Assembly (NCBI RefSeq): GCF_003990725.2
Contig: NZ_CP030065.1
Coordinates: 124,001 to 188,000 of the forward strand
Direction: 5' to 3'
Source of the DNA: Halorubrum sp. PV6
GTDB lineage: Archaea > Halobacteriota > Halobacteria > Halobacteriales > Haloferacaceae
Length of the DNA: 64,000 nucleotides
Position numbers and translations under genes: made by a program. Below the pieces are notes generated by a model that searched no databases, was not told the DNA's origin, and saw nothing but the letters and a program-made list of their open reading frames with translations. Below are positions 7,980 to 16,465 of this stretch, piece after piece. The stretch's first letter is position 1. The number at the start of each line of letters is the position of its first letter.

Positions 7980-8632
7980 GCTCGGAACCCTCAGAAACTA
8001 AGGAGGAGGTGTTCTGTGACACGTGCGTCCTCATATCGTATATTCTGGACCAGCAAAACGAAGGAGCGAGGAAACTGCTTCTGGAGTCTGAGTTTGAGAA
8101 GGCGATCAGCGAGAAGGTCGAGGAAGAGTTTCAGCGAGTTCCGGATCGGAAAGACGATATCTACTACGATTTTATACAGGTGATCACGTCTGATGAGGAT
8201 AATATTGGCGAGCAGAAAGCCAACGAACGGGACTATCTAAGACATAATGACGTTGGCTTCTTCAATCAGCTTCGGAACGATATTCAGCAGGGAGAGTCAC
8301 AAAAGGAGAAGATGCGGATCCTCCGAGAGAAGCAGAAAGTGGCTGATCGAAGATACGGTAGAGTTCAGGAAATTGTTGGAGAGCCGTACCCGCGAAACGA
8401 CGATATCGGGCTGTTACTCGGTATTGGTCAGGAGGTACCCAATGAGGATGACTGTCAGGTGGTCTGTGACGCTGTTAGCTGGAATCTGAATGGGGGAAGT
8501 GGAAAGTTTGCGACGCTGGATAAGAAGGATCTCCTGAGTAACGAGCGTGTCATCAACGAAGCTATCGAGGAAAAGAAGGGCTCTGAAGGAACTTTAAAGA
8601 TCTCGCTACCGAAAGCGTACGTTGCGACCTAA
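7976..8632 (+). CDS. PIN-domain-like ribonuclease
   Basis: The 218-residue product starts its fold with VFCDTCVLISYIL, the first conserved acidic position of PIN domains. Later it has NEDDCQVVCDAVSWN and FATLDKKDL, matching the second and third acidic clusters and the last strand. PIN RNases use these acidic residues to hold Mg2+ or Mn2+ and cut RNA. It is longer than VapC toxins (about 130 residues), with a charged helical insert around residues 60-130. It is translationally coupled to the 352-residue gene before it and ends at the base next to the convergent rhomboid gene. Confidence 0.72.
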   Translation: MSSEPSETKEEVFCDTCVLISYILDQQNEGARKLLLESEFEKAISEKVEEEFQRVPDRKDDIYYDFIQVITSDEDNIGEQKANERDYLRHNDVGFFNQLRNDIQQGESQKEKMRILREKQKVADRRYGRVQEIVGEPYPRNDDIGLLLGIGQEVPNEDDCQVVCDAVSWNLNGGSGKFATLDKKDLLSNERVINEAIEEKKGSEGTLKISLPKAYVAT

Positions 8633-9262
8633 TTATCTCCTACCCAGACCTATTGCTAGGAACCCATAAGCCAAACCGAGCACATACCCTACAGAATGAG
8701 TCACTTTCGCACTCGGAAGCCCAGAGACAAGATCAAGATACCCCAGCATTGCGAGAGGGATTGCTGCTGTCACGCCAAGAGCCACCAACCCGAATGTACC
8801 GAGTCCATTCTCGGTAGCACGAACCTCCTGTAACACTATACCGAGGAGAGCTGGAGGGAATGCGTACACCGCACCACTGAAACCCAAGGTACCAGCCGAA
8901 CCGGTTGTCGCGACTGAGTAGACTATCTGTAGATACGTCGGTAGGTAAGCAGCCAACAAAATGAATCCAAGAAACGCTTTGTTGGAGAGTCGATCTTCCA
9001 TCGGCCAGCCGATCAGCAACAATAGCCCTATGTTTGATAGGTAGTGTCTGAAATTCCCATGGGAGACGGGTCCTAGCAGTAGTCCCGGTGATACTCCGCC
9101 AGAGGCAACGAATAGATATTCGAATAGACTAGACGAGTGTGCTAATACCTGTATTTCAACGAGTAACACACCGCCCATTAGAATTGCGAGGAGGGGTGTC
9201 ACCGGATTGTGGCGGAGATAATCTAAGACTCCAAAATCTGGAACAGAGCTAGAAAAAGTCAC
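8633..9262 (-). CDS. rhomboid-family intramembrane serine protease
   Basis: This 209-residue protein has about six membrane helices. It shows the rhomboid signature: HGNFRHYLSN in the second helix region, the catalytic serine in GFSGAVYAF (Ser129) and the histidine in THSVGYVLG (His189). Rhomboids cut single-pass membrane proteins inside or near the bilayer. The substrate is not evident here. It lies 62 bp downstream of the pentapeptide-repeat channel gene on the same strand and could be co-transcribed with it. Length is normal for a minimal six-helix rhomboid. Confidence 0.85.
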   Translation of the reverse strand: MTFSSSVPDFGVLDYLRHNPVTPLLAILMGGVLLVEIQVLAHSSSLFEYLFVASGGVSPGLLLGPVSHGNFRHYLSNIGLLLLIGWPMEDRLSNKAFLGFILLAAYLPTYLQIVYSVATTGSAGTLGFSGAVYAFPPALLGIVLQEVRATENGLGTFGLVALGVTAAIPLAMLGYLDLVSGLPSAKVTHSVGYVLGLAYGFLAIGLGRR

Positions 9263-9324
9263 TTGATGTCTATCTGCTCAAAAATGTCGACTAATCTTAA
9301 ATTCTTGGTCACGATCTGAGACTG

Positions 9325-11100
9325 TCACCGCAGCGCCCGCCGTCCAAACACAGCCACGAGCAACGCGATCAGAATCCCACCGATAAGGGACTGTACGCTA
9401 GCGAGCAGTTGCGTCGTCGTCGTGGTCGGCTCGATGCCGCCGTAGCCGAGCGTCGAGAAAGTGACGGCGCTGAAGTAGATGTAACCGATTAGGTCGGGCG
9501 TCTCACCGCCGATCACGATCCCACCGACGACCGAATAGATCGCTGCGAAGACGGCGACGACCACGATCGAGGTACCGACGACGCGGGCAGGGCTCTCACC
9601 GTAGAGCATCACCCACCGATACGTGGAGTGCTTGAACCACTCCCAGTACGAGACCGTCACGAAGGCTCGCTTTCGGCGGGAGTGCTGCTCTCTCACGTAG
9701 GGCTGCGCGACATCGCGTGGGCGGCTGTTCTCGCGCTGGAGGCGCTGTCGGATGCGATATACGCTGGTCGCTTTTTTCAGTCGATCGCCGACTTCTCGCC
9801 GATCCTCCGTGCCGAGGTTGCGGTGGCGACGGAATCGTCTGATGGCCTGTCGGACCTTCGCTATGGATTCTGTGGGCGGGCTCGCGTCGGCGCTGTGATA
9901 GCGTGACTGAAGGATCTGACCGCTTCGCACCGCGAGAGCGAACTTGTCTCGGAGTGATGTTGGGATAGTCGACTCTCCGTCGAGGAGGTGCCACGGGTCG
10001 CATGGGTCGGCCTCCCGCTCGTACACGGTCTGATCACTGAAGACAGTCTGATCGTTGATCGACATCCCCTGAGGCTTTGTATCGTAAAATCGTGTGCCTG
10101 TGAGATTGGTACCGTCGAATTGGCTATCTTTCAGAGATGCTCCTTCCAAGTTTGCTCCGAGAAGATCGGCGTCGGTGAAGTTCGTGCGGATAGCGGTTGC
10201 GTCTTTGAGCGATGTCCAACGCAAAGTGGCATCTGTAAGATCGGAATCGGTGAGTTCGGTATTCTTGAGGTTGGCGTCGGTGAGATCAGTAACACGGAGA
10301 TCGGCGTCGGTAAGATCGGCGCTTTGGAGATCGGCATCGGTAAGATCAGCATCTGCGAGGTGGGCGTTCGAGAGGTTGATTTGATAAAGGTTAGCGCCGG
10401 TAAGATTAGCACCCTCGAGGTTGAGGCTGGTGAAGTCGGTCCCGAAGAGGTCGGCATCGGTGAGATTAGTATTCACGAAGTTAGCGCCGGTAAGGTTGGC
10501 ACCACAGAGATCGGCGTCGGTGAGGTCAGCCAATGCAAAGTTAGCACCGGTAAGATCGGCACTGAGGAGGCTGGAATCGGTGAGGTCAGCTTCAAGGAGG
10601 TTGGCGTCGGTGAGATCAGCATCGAAGAAGTTGGCGTCAGTGAGGTCAGCACCGAGGAGGTTGGTGCCGGTGAGGTTGGCCCTGGAGAGAACAGCATTGG
10701 TGAAGTCGGTACGCCCAAGGACGGCGTCAGTGAAATTGGCCTTGGAGAGGTTGGCATCGGCGAAATCTGCATTGTAGAGGATAGTTTCAGAGAGATCTGC
10801 ATCTCGAAGGTAATATTCTTCTAATGCAAAACTAGGATCAAATTCGATTCCTGTCAACACTGCTCCGTCAAGTAATTCGCCCCCCGGTTGTGTTTGCTCT
10901 CGGATCTCGGCGTCGACCAAAGATTGTCGCAACGCTTCTACAGCCTTTTCACCCACCTCGTCCGGATCGGCGTGCCAAACACACAGATCTGAGTCTTGGT
11001 AGGTATCACGCCAGCAGCAACTCTGATGATTCAGTTGATCGCCCGCTCCGTAATCCTCTCCCCACGTGTACCCGCACTTCCCTTCTGGAACCTCGTTCAT
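9325..11100 (-). CDS. pentapeptide-repeat protein fused to a two-helix ion-channel domain
   Basis: The N-terminus is Cys-rich (CGYTWG, SCCWRD, CVWHADPDE), as often precedes haloarchaeal pentapeptide repeats. Residues about 85-340 are tandem A(D/N)LxX pentapeptides that fold as a right-handed quadrilateral beta helix. After a basic linker the last about 85 residues hold two membrane helices around TFSTLGYGGI, close to the K+-channel filter TVGYGD but with Gly in place of Asp. I chose the ATG at 11100 (MNEVPEGK), 2 bp after the stop of the upstream winged-helix gene; an in-frame ATG at 11121 is possible. Selective K+ conduction is inference. Confidence 0.85.
   Translation of the reverse strand: MNEVPEGKCGYTWGEDYGAGDQLNHQSCCWRDTYQDSDLCVWHADPDEVGEKAVEALRQSLVDAEIREQTQPGGELLDGAVLTGIEFDPSFALEEYYLRDADLSETILYNADFADANLSKANFTDAVLGRTDFTNAVLSRANLTGTNLLGADLTDANFFDADLTDANLLEADLTDSSLLSADLTGANFALADLTDADLCGANLTGANFVNTNLTDADLFGTDFTSLNLEGANLTGANLYQINLSNAHLADADLTDADLQSADLTDADLRVTDLTDANLKNTELTDSDLTDATLRWTSLKDATAIRTNFTDADLLGANLEGASLKDSQFDGTNLTGTRFYDTKPQGMSINDQTVFSDQTVYEREADPCDPWHLLDGESTIPTSLRDKFALAVRSGQILQSRYHSADASPPTESIAKVRQAIRRFRRHRNLGTEDRREVGDRLKKATSVYRIRQRLQRENSRPRDVAQPYVREQHSRRKRAFVTVSYWEWFKHSTYRWVMLYGESPARVVGTSIVVVAVFAAIYSVVGGIVIGGETPDLIGYIYFSAVTFSTLGYGGIEPTTTTTQLLASVQSLIGGILIALLVAVFGRRALR
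10130..10860 (-). repeat. tandem 15-bp coding repeats of the pentapeptide domain
   Basis: The DNA shows a strong 15-bp periodicity (plus strand near GGTNNGTGAGATCGGC) over about 730 bp. It encodes the A(D/N)LxX units of the gene above. The periodicity explains several long open frames on the other strand, which are not genes. Confidence 0.85.
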
Positions 11101-11102
11101 CA

Positions 11103-11426
11103 CTACCCGAACCCGGCCCACCAGCCGGGACGCGTCGCGTGCGGCGGCCGAAGCGCGGGAAGCGGGCGGATGAGCTTGGCGTCGACATAGCCGGCGAGAT
11201 AGCCAACGCCACGTGTCGTGATCGACCAGTGATCGTCGAGGTCGCCGCGATCATCGTTAGCGACCCAACCAGCCTTCGCGAGGACGTTGAGGCGAGTACG
11301 AACGAGACGACCGCCGAGGTGGAGATCGTGAGCGATCTGCCACCACGACGAGGGATCTTCTCGGCTGTGATACTCAAGGATTTTCTCGTCCTCCTGCACC
11401 ATCCAGTTTGCCGATTTTTTGTACAT
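11103..11426 (-). CDS. PhiH1-repressor-like winged-helix DNA-binding protein
   Basis: The 107-residue protein begins KKSANWMVQEDEKILEYH and continues with a winged-helix core (WQIAHDLHLGGRLVRTRLN, then HWSITTRGVGYLAGYVDA). This matches the small haloarchaeal regulators related to the phage PhiH1 repressor. It lies directly downstream of a paralogue at 11435-11731 and 2 bp before the pentapeptide-channel gene, so the three are probably one transcript. The GARP-rich tail after residue 88 is low complexity. It probably binds DNA near the divergent promoter at 11.7-11.95 kb. Confidence 0.8.
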   Translation of the reverse strand: MYKKSANWMVQEDEKILEYHSREDPSSWWQIAHDLHLGGRLVRTRLNVLAKAGWVANDDRGDLDDHWSITTRGVGYLAGYVDAKLIRPLPALRPPHATRPGWWAGFG

Positions 11427-11434
11427 AAGTCAAG

Positions 11435-11731
11435 TTAGACATGCGCATTTTCGTCGCCGTTCTCGGCCTCGGATCCCTCCTCAATCGACTTAGCATCGAG
11501 TTCACCTTCGAGATACGATTCCCCAGCTGGTGTGATCGAGTATACCCCGTTTCCGAGTTCTTGGACTAACCCGTGGTCCTTCATCCGATTCAGACGCTTG
11601 GAAACGCCCGATTTACCGATATCGACATATTCGTGCTTAGACAGCGGAGTTGGTGAGGTAGGGCCTTCGGCACTCATAATCTCCAAAATTCGATCGTCCC
11701 AGATGGTCATCCAATCTGCGCTCTTCCTCAT
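11435..11731 (-). CDS. PhiH1-repressor-like winged-helix regulator
   Basis: I chose the ATG at 11731 (MRKSADWMTIWDDRILEI), the typical start of this family; an upstream ATG at 11770 would add 13 unlike residues. The 98-residue product has a winged helix with recognition segment IGKSGVSKRLNRMKDHGLV and the wing GVYSITPAGESYL. The C-terminus is acidic. The gene is divergent from the nine-gene operon starting at 11952, and the spacer contains two adjacent perfect palindromes, so it is the likely repressor or switch of that operon. Confidence 0.82.
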   Translation of the reverse strand: MRKSADWMTIWDDRILEIMSAEGPTSPTPLSKHEYVDIGKSGVSKRLNRMKDHGLVQELGNGVYSITPAGESYLEGELDAKSIEEGSEAENGDENAHV

Positions 11732-11913
11732 AGACACGAAGTTTCCGCGAAGAAACTTTGTTCCCTGCATAAATGCTGGAAAGACATATCAGGTCTTTCT
11801 AGACCCGTCGTCAACTTTAAGACACGTCGTTTCTTTGTGTGGACTACGGAGCCCGAGTGACGAACCCTCGGCTAGTGAGAAAATGTAGGATCCCGGTCGC
11901 GGTGTCATCAGCA

Positions 11914-11950
11914 CCCGACCGGGTCGGGTTCTGTGCTGAAACCACAGAAC
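11914..11950. promoter_or_regulatory. two abutting palindromes in a divergent promoter region
   Basis: CCCGACC-G-GGTCGGG (11914-11928) is a perfect 7-bp-arm palindrome. It is followed without a gap by GTTCTGTG-CTGAAAC-CACAGAAC (11928-11950), a perfect 8-bp-arm inverted repeat. The second ends two bases before the ATG at 11952. They lie between a PhiH1-repressor-like gene and a long operon and are plausible operator sites. The second could alternatively act as an RNA hairpin. Confidence 0.55.
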
Positions 11951-11951
11951 C

Positions 11952-12146
11952 ATGCCAACGATGGCAACTGCGGGGCTTAAGCCCTGCGCGACGACCGAGG
12001 AATCGATCGAAAACACCGGCAGCTGCGAGTTGTGCGAAGCGTCCGCGGACGGCTATGACGCGGCGTACGGCGGCGCGCTCTGCAGAGAGTGTGTTGACGC
12101 GTTCGGCGCGCTCCAGAGCGATCTGCGGGAGGTGCGCGATGTGTAA
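11952..12146 (+). CDS. small zinc-ribbon protein, first gene of the overlapping operon
   Basis: The 64-residue peptide contains CELC and, 16 residues later, CREC, a four-cysteine zinc ribbon. Similar small CxxC proteins are common in haloarchaeal plasmids and proviruses. The ATG at 11952 follows the palindrome by one base; an ATG at 11961 (MATAGLK) is an alternative. The stop overlaps the next start by 8 bp (ATGTGTAA). It is probably nucleic-acid binding or a protein adaptor; the exact role is unknown. Confidence 0.72.
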   Translation: MPTMATAGLKPCATTEESIENTGSCELCEASADGYDAAYGGALCRECVDAFGALQSDLREVRDV

Positions 12147-12462
12147 CCCGGTGGGGAGTGAGACGCCCGAAGCCGATGAGACGGTCGCTGTCGCCACCCT
12201 CACCGCTTTCCAGCGGGACCTCCTCCGCACACTCGCAAAAACCGACGAACAGAGCGGGCTCTCACTGAAAACGGATCTTACCACCTACTACGGTGAAGCG
12301 ATTAACCACAGTCGGCTGTACCAAAACCTCGACGAGCTCGTCGCACACGGACTCATCAACAAACGCCAGCGCGACGGCCGCACCAACAGCTACAGCCTGA
12401 CTGACGCAGCACAGACAGCGCTCACAAAGCGCGACGCGTGGATCCGAGGTGAGACCGCGTGA
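12139..12462 (+). CDS. PadR-like winged-helix regulator
   Basis: The 107-residue protein contains AFQRDLLRTLAK, YYGEAINHSRLYQNLDELV and KRQRDGRTNSYSLTDAAQ, the pattern of PadR-type winged-helix proteins. The start ATG lies within the end of the zinc-ribbon gene (8-bp overlap). The open frame extends upstream to 11839, but that part is the shadow of other sequence. It is a second regulator of the operon besides the divergent PhiH1-like proteins. The stop overlaps the next GTG start by 4 bp. Confidence 0.82.
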   Translation: MCNPVGSETPEADETVAVATLTAFQRDLLRTLAKTDEQSGLSLKTDLTTYYGEAINHSRLYQNLDELVAHGLINKRQRDGRTNSYSLTDAAQTALTKRDAWIRGETA

Positions 12463-12563
12463 ACTTTACCCGTCCACACATCCGGTTTGACGCCCGCGAA
12501 CGCCTTACCGGCGACTACGACGATATCACCGTCCAGCAGGCAGTGGAGGCCTACACACAATGA
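12459..12563 (+). CDS. 34-residue peptide of the overlapping operon
   Basis: A GTG at 12459 overlaps the previous stop (GTGA), and a TGA at 12561 overlaps the next ATG (ATGA). The peptide reads MNFTRPHIRFDARERLTGDY and continues acidic to VEAYTQ. It has no motif I recognise. The support is positional: it fills the gap between two overlapping genes with coupled start and stop on both sides and haloarchaeal codon usage. Confidence 0.55.
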   Translation: MNFTRPHIRFDARERLTGDYDDITVQQAVEAYTQ

Positions 12564-12685
12564 CGAAGCTGTGGCGCTGCCGTCAGTGTGACCGGCTCGT
12601 TAATCGGTTTGTCAACGGCTGGATCTGCCCTCAGTGTGGCTGGTACTGTGGCCGGTCTCTCGCACACGTGAACAAGGGACCATGA
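12560..12685 (+). CDS. 41-residue zinc-ribbon peptide
   Basis: It starts at an ATGA overlap and ends at another. The sequence has CRQC and CPQC about 16 residues apart, followed by a further Cys in WYCGRS, so it is a compact zinc ribbon much like a rubredoxin-type knuckle. Such mini zinc fingers are common in haloarchaeal genomes and easily missed by gene callers. It probably binds nucleic acid or a partner from the same operon. Confidence 0.65.
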   Translation: MTKLWRCRQCDRLVNRFVNGWICPQCGWYCGRSLAHVNKGP

Positions 12686-13185
12686 GTCGGGAGCAACACA
12701 CCAACACCGGCTCGACGCCGCCAGTCCATCCTGCAAGCGAGGTCACCACGCGTCTCGATCAGCTGTCGCTTGCGTCCACGTCGGGTGCGTGTCAACACTG
12801 CGGGTGCTCGTTCACCGAGGGCGACGACGTCGTCGCGTACGTCCACAAGCCAGCCGAACAACACACCCACGAAGTTGGCCATTGCGTCTGCGCGCACAAC
12901 GAACACCGCCAGCAGGAGGTGTTCACGCTCGGCGTCCACGAACTGCTGGTCGCCGGGCGCATCGGAATCGCCTCCGACGCTGCGACCCAATCCACCTGGC
13001 CGATTCTCGTCGACCCGGTCCCACTCGGTGTGAGCGCACCAGCGACGACGACGATCCGCTGGCTGCCACCGGAGACGCCACTCGCCGAGCAGGTCGTCCC
13101 GAATGCGACCCACCGGCAGCGACGGCGCGACGCTCGGGCGCAGGTGACCGTCGGTGACTCACCGATGACGGAGGGAGATGACTAA
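12682..13185 (+). CDS. hypothetical protein with Cys/His cluster
   Basis: I chose the ATG at 12682, which overlaps the previous stop; the frame is open upstream to 12634. The 167-residue product has CQHCGCSF near residue 37 and, after about 22 residues, HEVGHCVCAHNEH, a Cys/His-rich zinc-binding arrangement. The rest is a beta-rich region ending in a basic stretch (ATHRQRRRDAR). I do not recognise a named family. It ends by a one-base overlap with the next ATG (TAATG). Confidence 0.68.
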   Translation: MSREQHTNTGSTPPVHPASEVTTRLDQLSLASTSGACQHCGCSFTEGDDVVAYVHKPAEQHTHEVGHCVCAHNEHRQQEVFTLGVHELLVAGRIGIASDAATQSTWPILVDPVPLGVSAPATTTIRWLPPETPLAEQVVPNATHRQRRRDARAQVTVGDSPMTEGDD

Positions 13186-13526
13186 TGTGGTCGTCGTCCC
13201 GCACCGAACCACCGCAACCGAAGAGGTCCGGTCACCAACCAACGCGCCCATCCACACAGCCAGCAGCCGATCCGGACATCACTCTCGCGACGATCGCACA
13301 CCTTCGGCGGGCGCTCACCGCGAGCACCGCCAGTGACGCGGCCGGCGTGACGGCGGCGCTGTTCCGAGCGACCCGGACTGTCGACGAGACACACCATCCA
13401 GACATCGCGGCCGCACTCCGGATCGCCCGCAGTGTCGATCCTGTCTCGCGAACGGTCCGCCAGTATATCCGAGAGCTGCTCCGGCGGCTCGTCGCGATGG
13501 TCAACTGCTGGGAGCCGCACAAGTGA
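13185..13526 (+). CDS. hypothetical helical protein
   Basis: The 113-residue product has a disordered N-terminus rich in Ser, Pro and Thr, then a helical region (ITLATIAHLRRALTAS, DPVSRTVRQYIRELLRRL). I see no enzymatic motif. It is coupled to both neighbours by one-base overlaps (TAATG before, TGATG after). Its position directly before the 979-residue protein suggests a small accessory subunit of that protein, which is inference only. Confidence 0.62.
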   Translation: MWSSSRTEPPQPKRSGHQPTRPSTQPAADPDITLATIAHLRRALTASTASDAAGVTAALFRATRTVDETHHPDIAAALRIARSVDPVSRTVRQYIRELLRRLVAMVNCWEPHK

Positions 13527-16465
13527 TGCCAGCAGACGAGCAGGCCCGCCGCGGGCACGCACAGCCCGCCGGCCAAGGCCACAAGCGCGGCGTCCATCTT
13601 GTGGGTCCAACCACACAGTATGATGCCGCCGGCAGCCACTGTGGAAGCGTCTCGCCGCGGCTGACCGAGTGGATACCCGAACTCCTCGACCAGCTTCGTG
13701 AGGCGACCACAGAAACAGTCCGAACCCAGACACCCCACAGCGACCCGTGGCGGGCGAGTACGTCACTCCTCGATACCACCCTTCCGGAGTGGACCTCCCT
13801 CGAGAACACGTGGGACGATGCGACCGCCGAGGCCGTCGCGTACACGCAGGCGATTACCGAGTTGGCGCTCGTCGACGGCGACACCGAGTCGTCATATCAC
13901 ACACAACGCCACAACGAATTACGCGACACCGTTCATACAGTCGGCACCGGGCGCGGCGCGGTCAACGCCGGGCTTGGCGCGCTCGCTAAGGGACCAGTCG
14001 CGCTCCACCGCGAATTCGACGCGACTCCCCGAGCGATTACCCTCGCACTCGATGGGGCGGCGTGGACCGATCTCACCGACCGCCGAACTGGCGTCCGCGC
14101 ACTCGCGGCCATCGCCGTGCTCGCAGCCGGGTTCGACGTTCGCGTTGTCGTCTCCCCGGCGCTCAAACGCCACCTCACCCGGCGGTACCCACAGTGGTGT
14201 GAAATCCACCTCGATCTTACGCAGAGCCGGGATCGGTCCCACCCGCATCCCCACCGCGTTCAGTCTCACGAGCCGACCACCGACGAGTGCCACCCCGCTT
14301 GGGAAGCGCTCGATGGGCTCGAACGCACACCGAAGAAACGACGTCTCCTCACCAATCTCGACGCCACAACCGGGCGAACCTACCAAGATCTCGAACATGA
14401 TCATGCGATCGACATTGAGGCAGGGACGGTCAGCCGGTACGTCCTTGATCTCGAGACGCGTGGGCTCGTCGACGTCGACCGTCGAGGCACCCACCACAGC
14501 GTCACCCTCTCTGAACGCGGTCAGACGGCCGTGGCTGGGTATCTCGACGCTGCCGGCGACCTCGTCCACCCCGAACAACGCCGACTGACTGACGATCTTA
14601 CTGCGACCACTCACGAGTCTACAGGTACAGTGTCGCCCCGCCCGGAGGGCTCCACAGGTGACACCCCACCCTCACTCGAAGAGTGGCTGGCGGCGACGGG
14701 TGACCCCGACGCCGACGGGGAGTTCGTCCAGTGGCTCAGGGGGCCCGACACCGTCGATGAAACCCACCTCCACCAGCGGTTTCGGACCCCTGCCCAAGAC
14801 GATAGCGTCACACTCGTTGATGACACCCCAACGCCGTTCGATGACGGCCGGGTTGGGTATCTGAGCCACACCTCCGGCGAGGCGCAGGTCGTTCTCCAGT
14901 GGGGTGGGCCCTTAGCCACTCTGGGACGTCTCGCGGCTGTCTTACTCAGCGATAAGGCGCTCTCGAAGATCTTGACGCCGTCGCGGTTCGGCCGCGCATT
15001 CGAGGCAATCCATCGCGGTGATCTCGAACAAGACGCCCCACGAGTGCTGTGTCGGGGCCACCAAGTTGGCTGGTACAGCGAGGACGAGCACACGTATGCG
15101 GCGTGGCGTGACCGCATCACGACTGTTCGTGATACACTGCTCGCTAAGATCGGCGAACACACGAGCAGTACCAATAGTGCCGCCCGAAGCAAACTCTTCG
15201 AAGACCTCCACGGGTTAGTCGCCTCGGCCACTCACCTGTACCACGCAATCGGCGTCGATCTAACGACCACAATACGGTTCCCGGACACCGCGGCGCTCGC
15301 GCGAAACTCGACGCAACGCCGGCAGCTCTGTACGTTCCTCGCGAAGACGGTGCCCAAACAATCGGTGTATGGCGTTCACTCGGGCTACCGCATGTTGTTC
15401 GAAGAGCGCCCACCCAAACTGCGGCGGCGGCTTCCCTACGACGTCGAGCCCGACGCGACGATGGATCTGACGATGTCGTGGGTGCTTGCGGGCCCGACGA
15501 TCACCGACCTCCGCGATGCGATCCACGAGGCGCTCACCGCAGAGCTCACCGCCGTCCGAGAGGCGATCGCGGAGGGCACCGAAACCGCCCCCACGCTCTC
15601 GGTGCCGGTCGTCGACGGGACGACCTACCCCGCCATCCGGCGGGTGATCGACGAGATTGCGATGACCCACGACACCCAGTGGACACCCCGCGAGCGACAG
15701 CGGCTCGTGCGGCTGTGTCTGCGCTCGTTCGGCCCGGCGGACACCACTCGCCGTGCATGTCCGTACGATGTCGTGGTGAGCCTGCTACGCGCGCTGAACG
15801 AGTCTCACGCTCCGACCGTGGCTGCGGTTGAACGCGCGGCGGCGACGCTCTCTGTCGCACGGTTCCGCCCCGATCTCGTGCCAACGGCGACGGCGTTGTA
15901 TGCGACCTTGCTTCGAGCCGACGAGCCGCTTGGTCGCTCAGCGTTACTCGAGCGGGCCGATATTGCGGCCAGTAGCTATGATCGCCGGATTGGCACTGTC
16001 CAAGCGCTTGACCGGGTACAGGCCGTTCACGTGGATGGCCACCGACGCTGGCTCACCACTGACGAGCCCAACCACCCGTCACCACAGCCGTCGCCGTACC
16101 TCGGTCACCCCCCTTCTTTGCTCCCGCTGTTGACGCACCGCTCACGAACACGTTCAGTCGGTTTCGCCACCAACCAGTGGGTGCCACTCCGAGTCGGCTG
16201 GCGACACCCACACCGAATCCTCACGTGGGGTCAACACGCCCCGACTGTCACTTGCCTTGACACCGCTCTTCCGGTGAACCAGTGGCGACTGCGCCGGGAG
16301 GACTGGACCGCAATCACCGACGCACCAACTCACCACAGCTACCACCCAGCCGCATTGCTTGAAACCACTACCCATGAACCACGCATGACACCACAATACT
16401 ACGCACCGACCGTATCGCTTCTTGACCAGCTACGCCCCCTCTCACCACGGGGTGCGTCCCAATGA
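13526..16465 (+). CDS. large multi-domain protein with internal winged helices (MarR-type annotation likely)
   Basis: The 979-residue protein is the centre of the operon. I chose the ATG at 13526, sharing one base with the previous stop; a GTG at 13523 adds one residue. Around residues 165-230 is an alpha/beta segment (ITLALDGAAWTDL, FDVRVVVSPALKRHL) that could be Rossmann-like. Residues about 265-345 form a winged helix (TVSRYVLDLETRGLVDV). A long helical middle follows, and residues about 790-840 form a second winged helix (LLERADIAASSYDRRIGTV). I found no Walker motifs. A plasmid replication initiator (RepH-like in size) or a DNA-organising protein are possible; neither is proven. Confidence 0.72.
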   Translation: MPADEQARRGHAQPAGQGHKRGVHLVGPTTQYDAAGSHCGSVSPRLTEWIPELLDQLREATTETVRTQTPHSDPWRASTSLLDTTLPEWTSLENTWDDATAEAVAYTQAITELALVDGDTESSYHTQRHNELRDTVHTVGTGRGAVNAGLGALAKGPVALHREFDATPRAITLALDGAAWTDLTDRRTGVRALAAIAVLAAGFDVRVVVSPALKRHLTRRYPQWCEIHLDLTQSRDRSHPHPHRVQSHEPTTDECHPAWEALDGLERTPKKRRLLTNLDATTGRTYQDLEHDHAIDIEAGTVSRYVLDLETRGLVDVDRRGTHHSVTLSERGQTAVAGYLDAAGDLVHPEQRRLTDDLTATTHESTGTVSPRPEGSTGDTPPSLEEWLAATGDPDADGEFVQWLRGPDTVDETHLHQRFRTPAQDDSVTLVDDTPTPFDDGRVGYLSHTSGEAQVVLQWGGPLATLGRLAAVLLSDKALSKILTPSRFGRAFEAIHRGDLEQDAPRVLCRGHQVGWYSEDEHTYAAWRDRITTVRDTLLAKIGEHTSSTNSAARSKLFEDLHGLVASATHLYHAIGVDLTTTIRFPDTAALARNSTQRRQLCTFLAKTVPKQSVYGVHSGYRMLFEERPPKLRRRLPYDVEPDATMDLTMSWVLAGPTITDLRDAIHEALTAELTAVREAIAEGTETAPTLSVPVVDGTTYPAIRRVIDEIAMTHDTQWTPRERQRLVRLCLRSFGPADTTRRACPYDVVVSLLRALNESHAPTVAAVERAAATLSVARFRPDLVPTATALYATLLRADEPLGRSALLERADIAASSYDRRIGTVQALDRVQAVHVDGHRRWLTTDEPNHPSPQPSPYLGHPPSLLPLLTHRSRTRSVGFATNQWVPLRVGWRHPHRILTWGQHAPTVTCLDTALPVNQWRLRREDWTAITDAPTHHSYHPAALLETTTHEPRMTPQYYAPTVSLLDQLRPLSPRGASQ

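Noticed and set aside
10094-10824. Long open frames on the plus strand opposite the pentapeptide repeats
   Set aside because: The 15-bp periodicity keeps all frames open. The products are low-complexity mirrors of the real repeat gene.
11839-12138. N-terminal extension of the PadR-like protein
   Set aside because: It overlaps the zinc-ribbon gene and the palindromes in another frame. The ATG at 12139 gives the usual PadR start.
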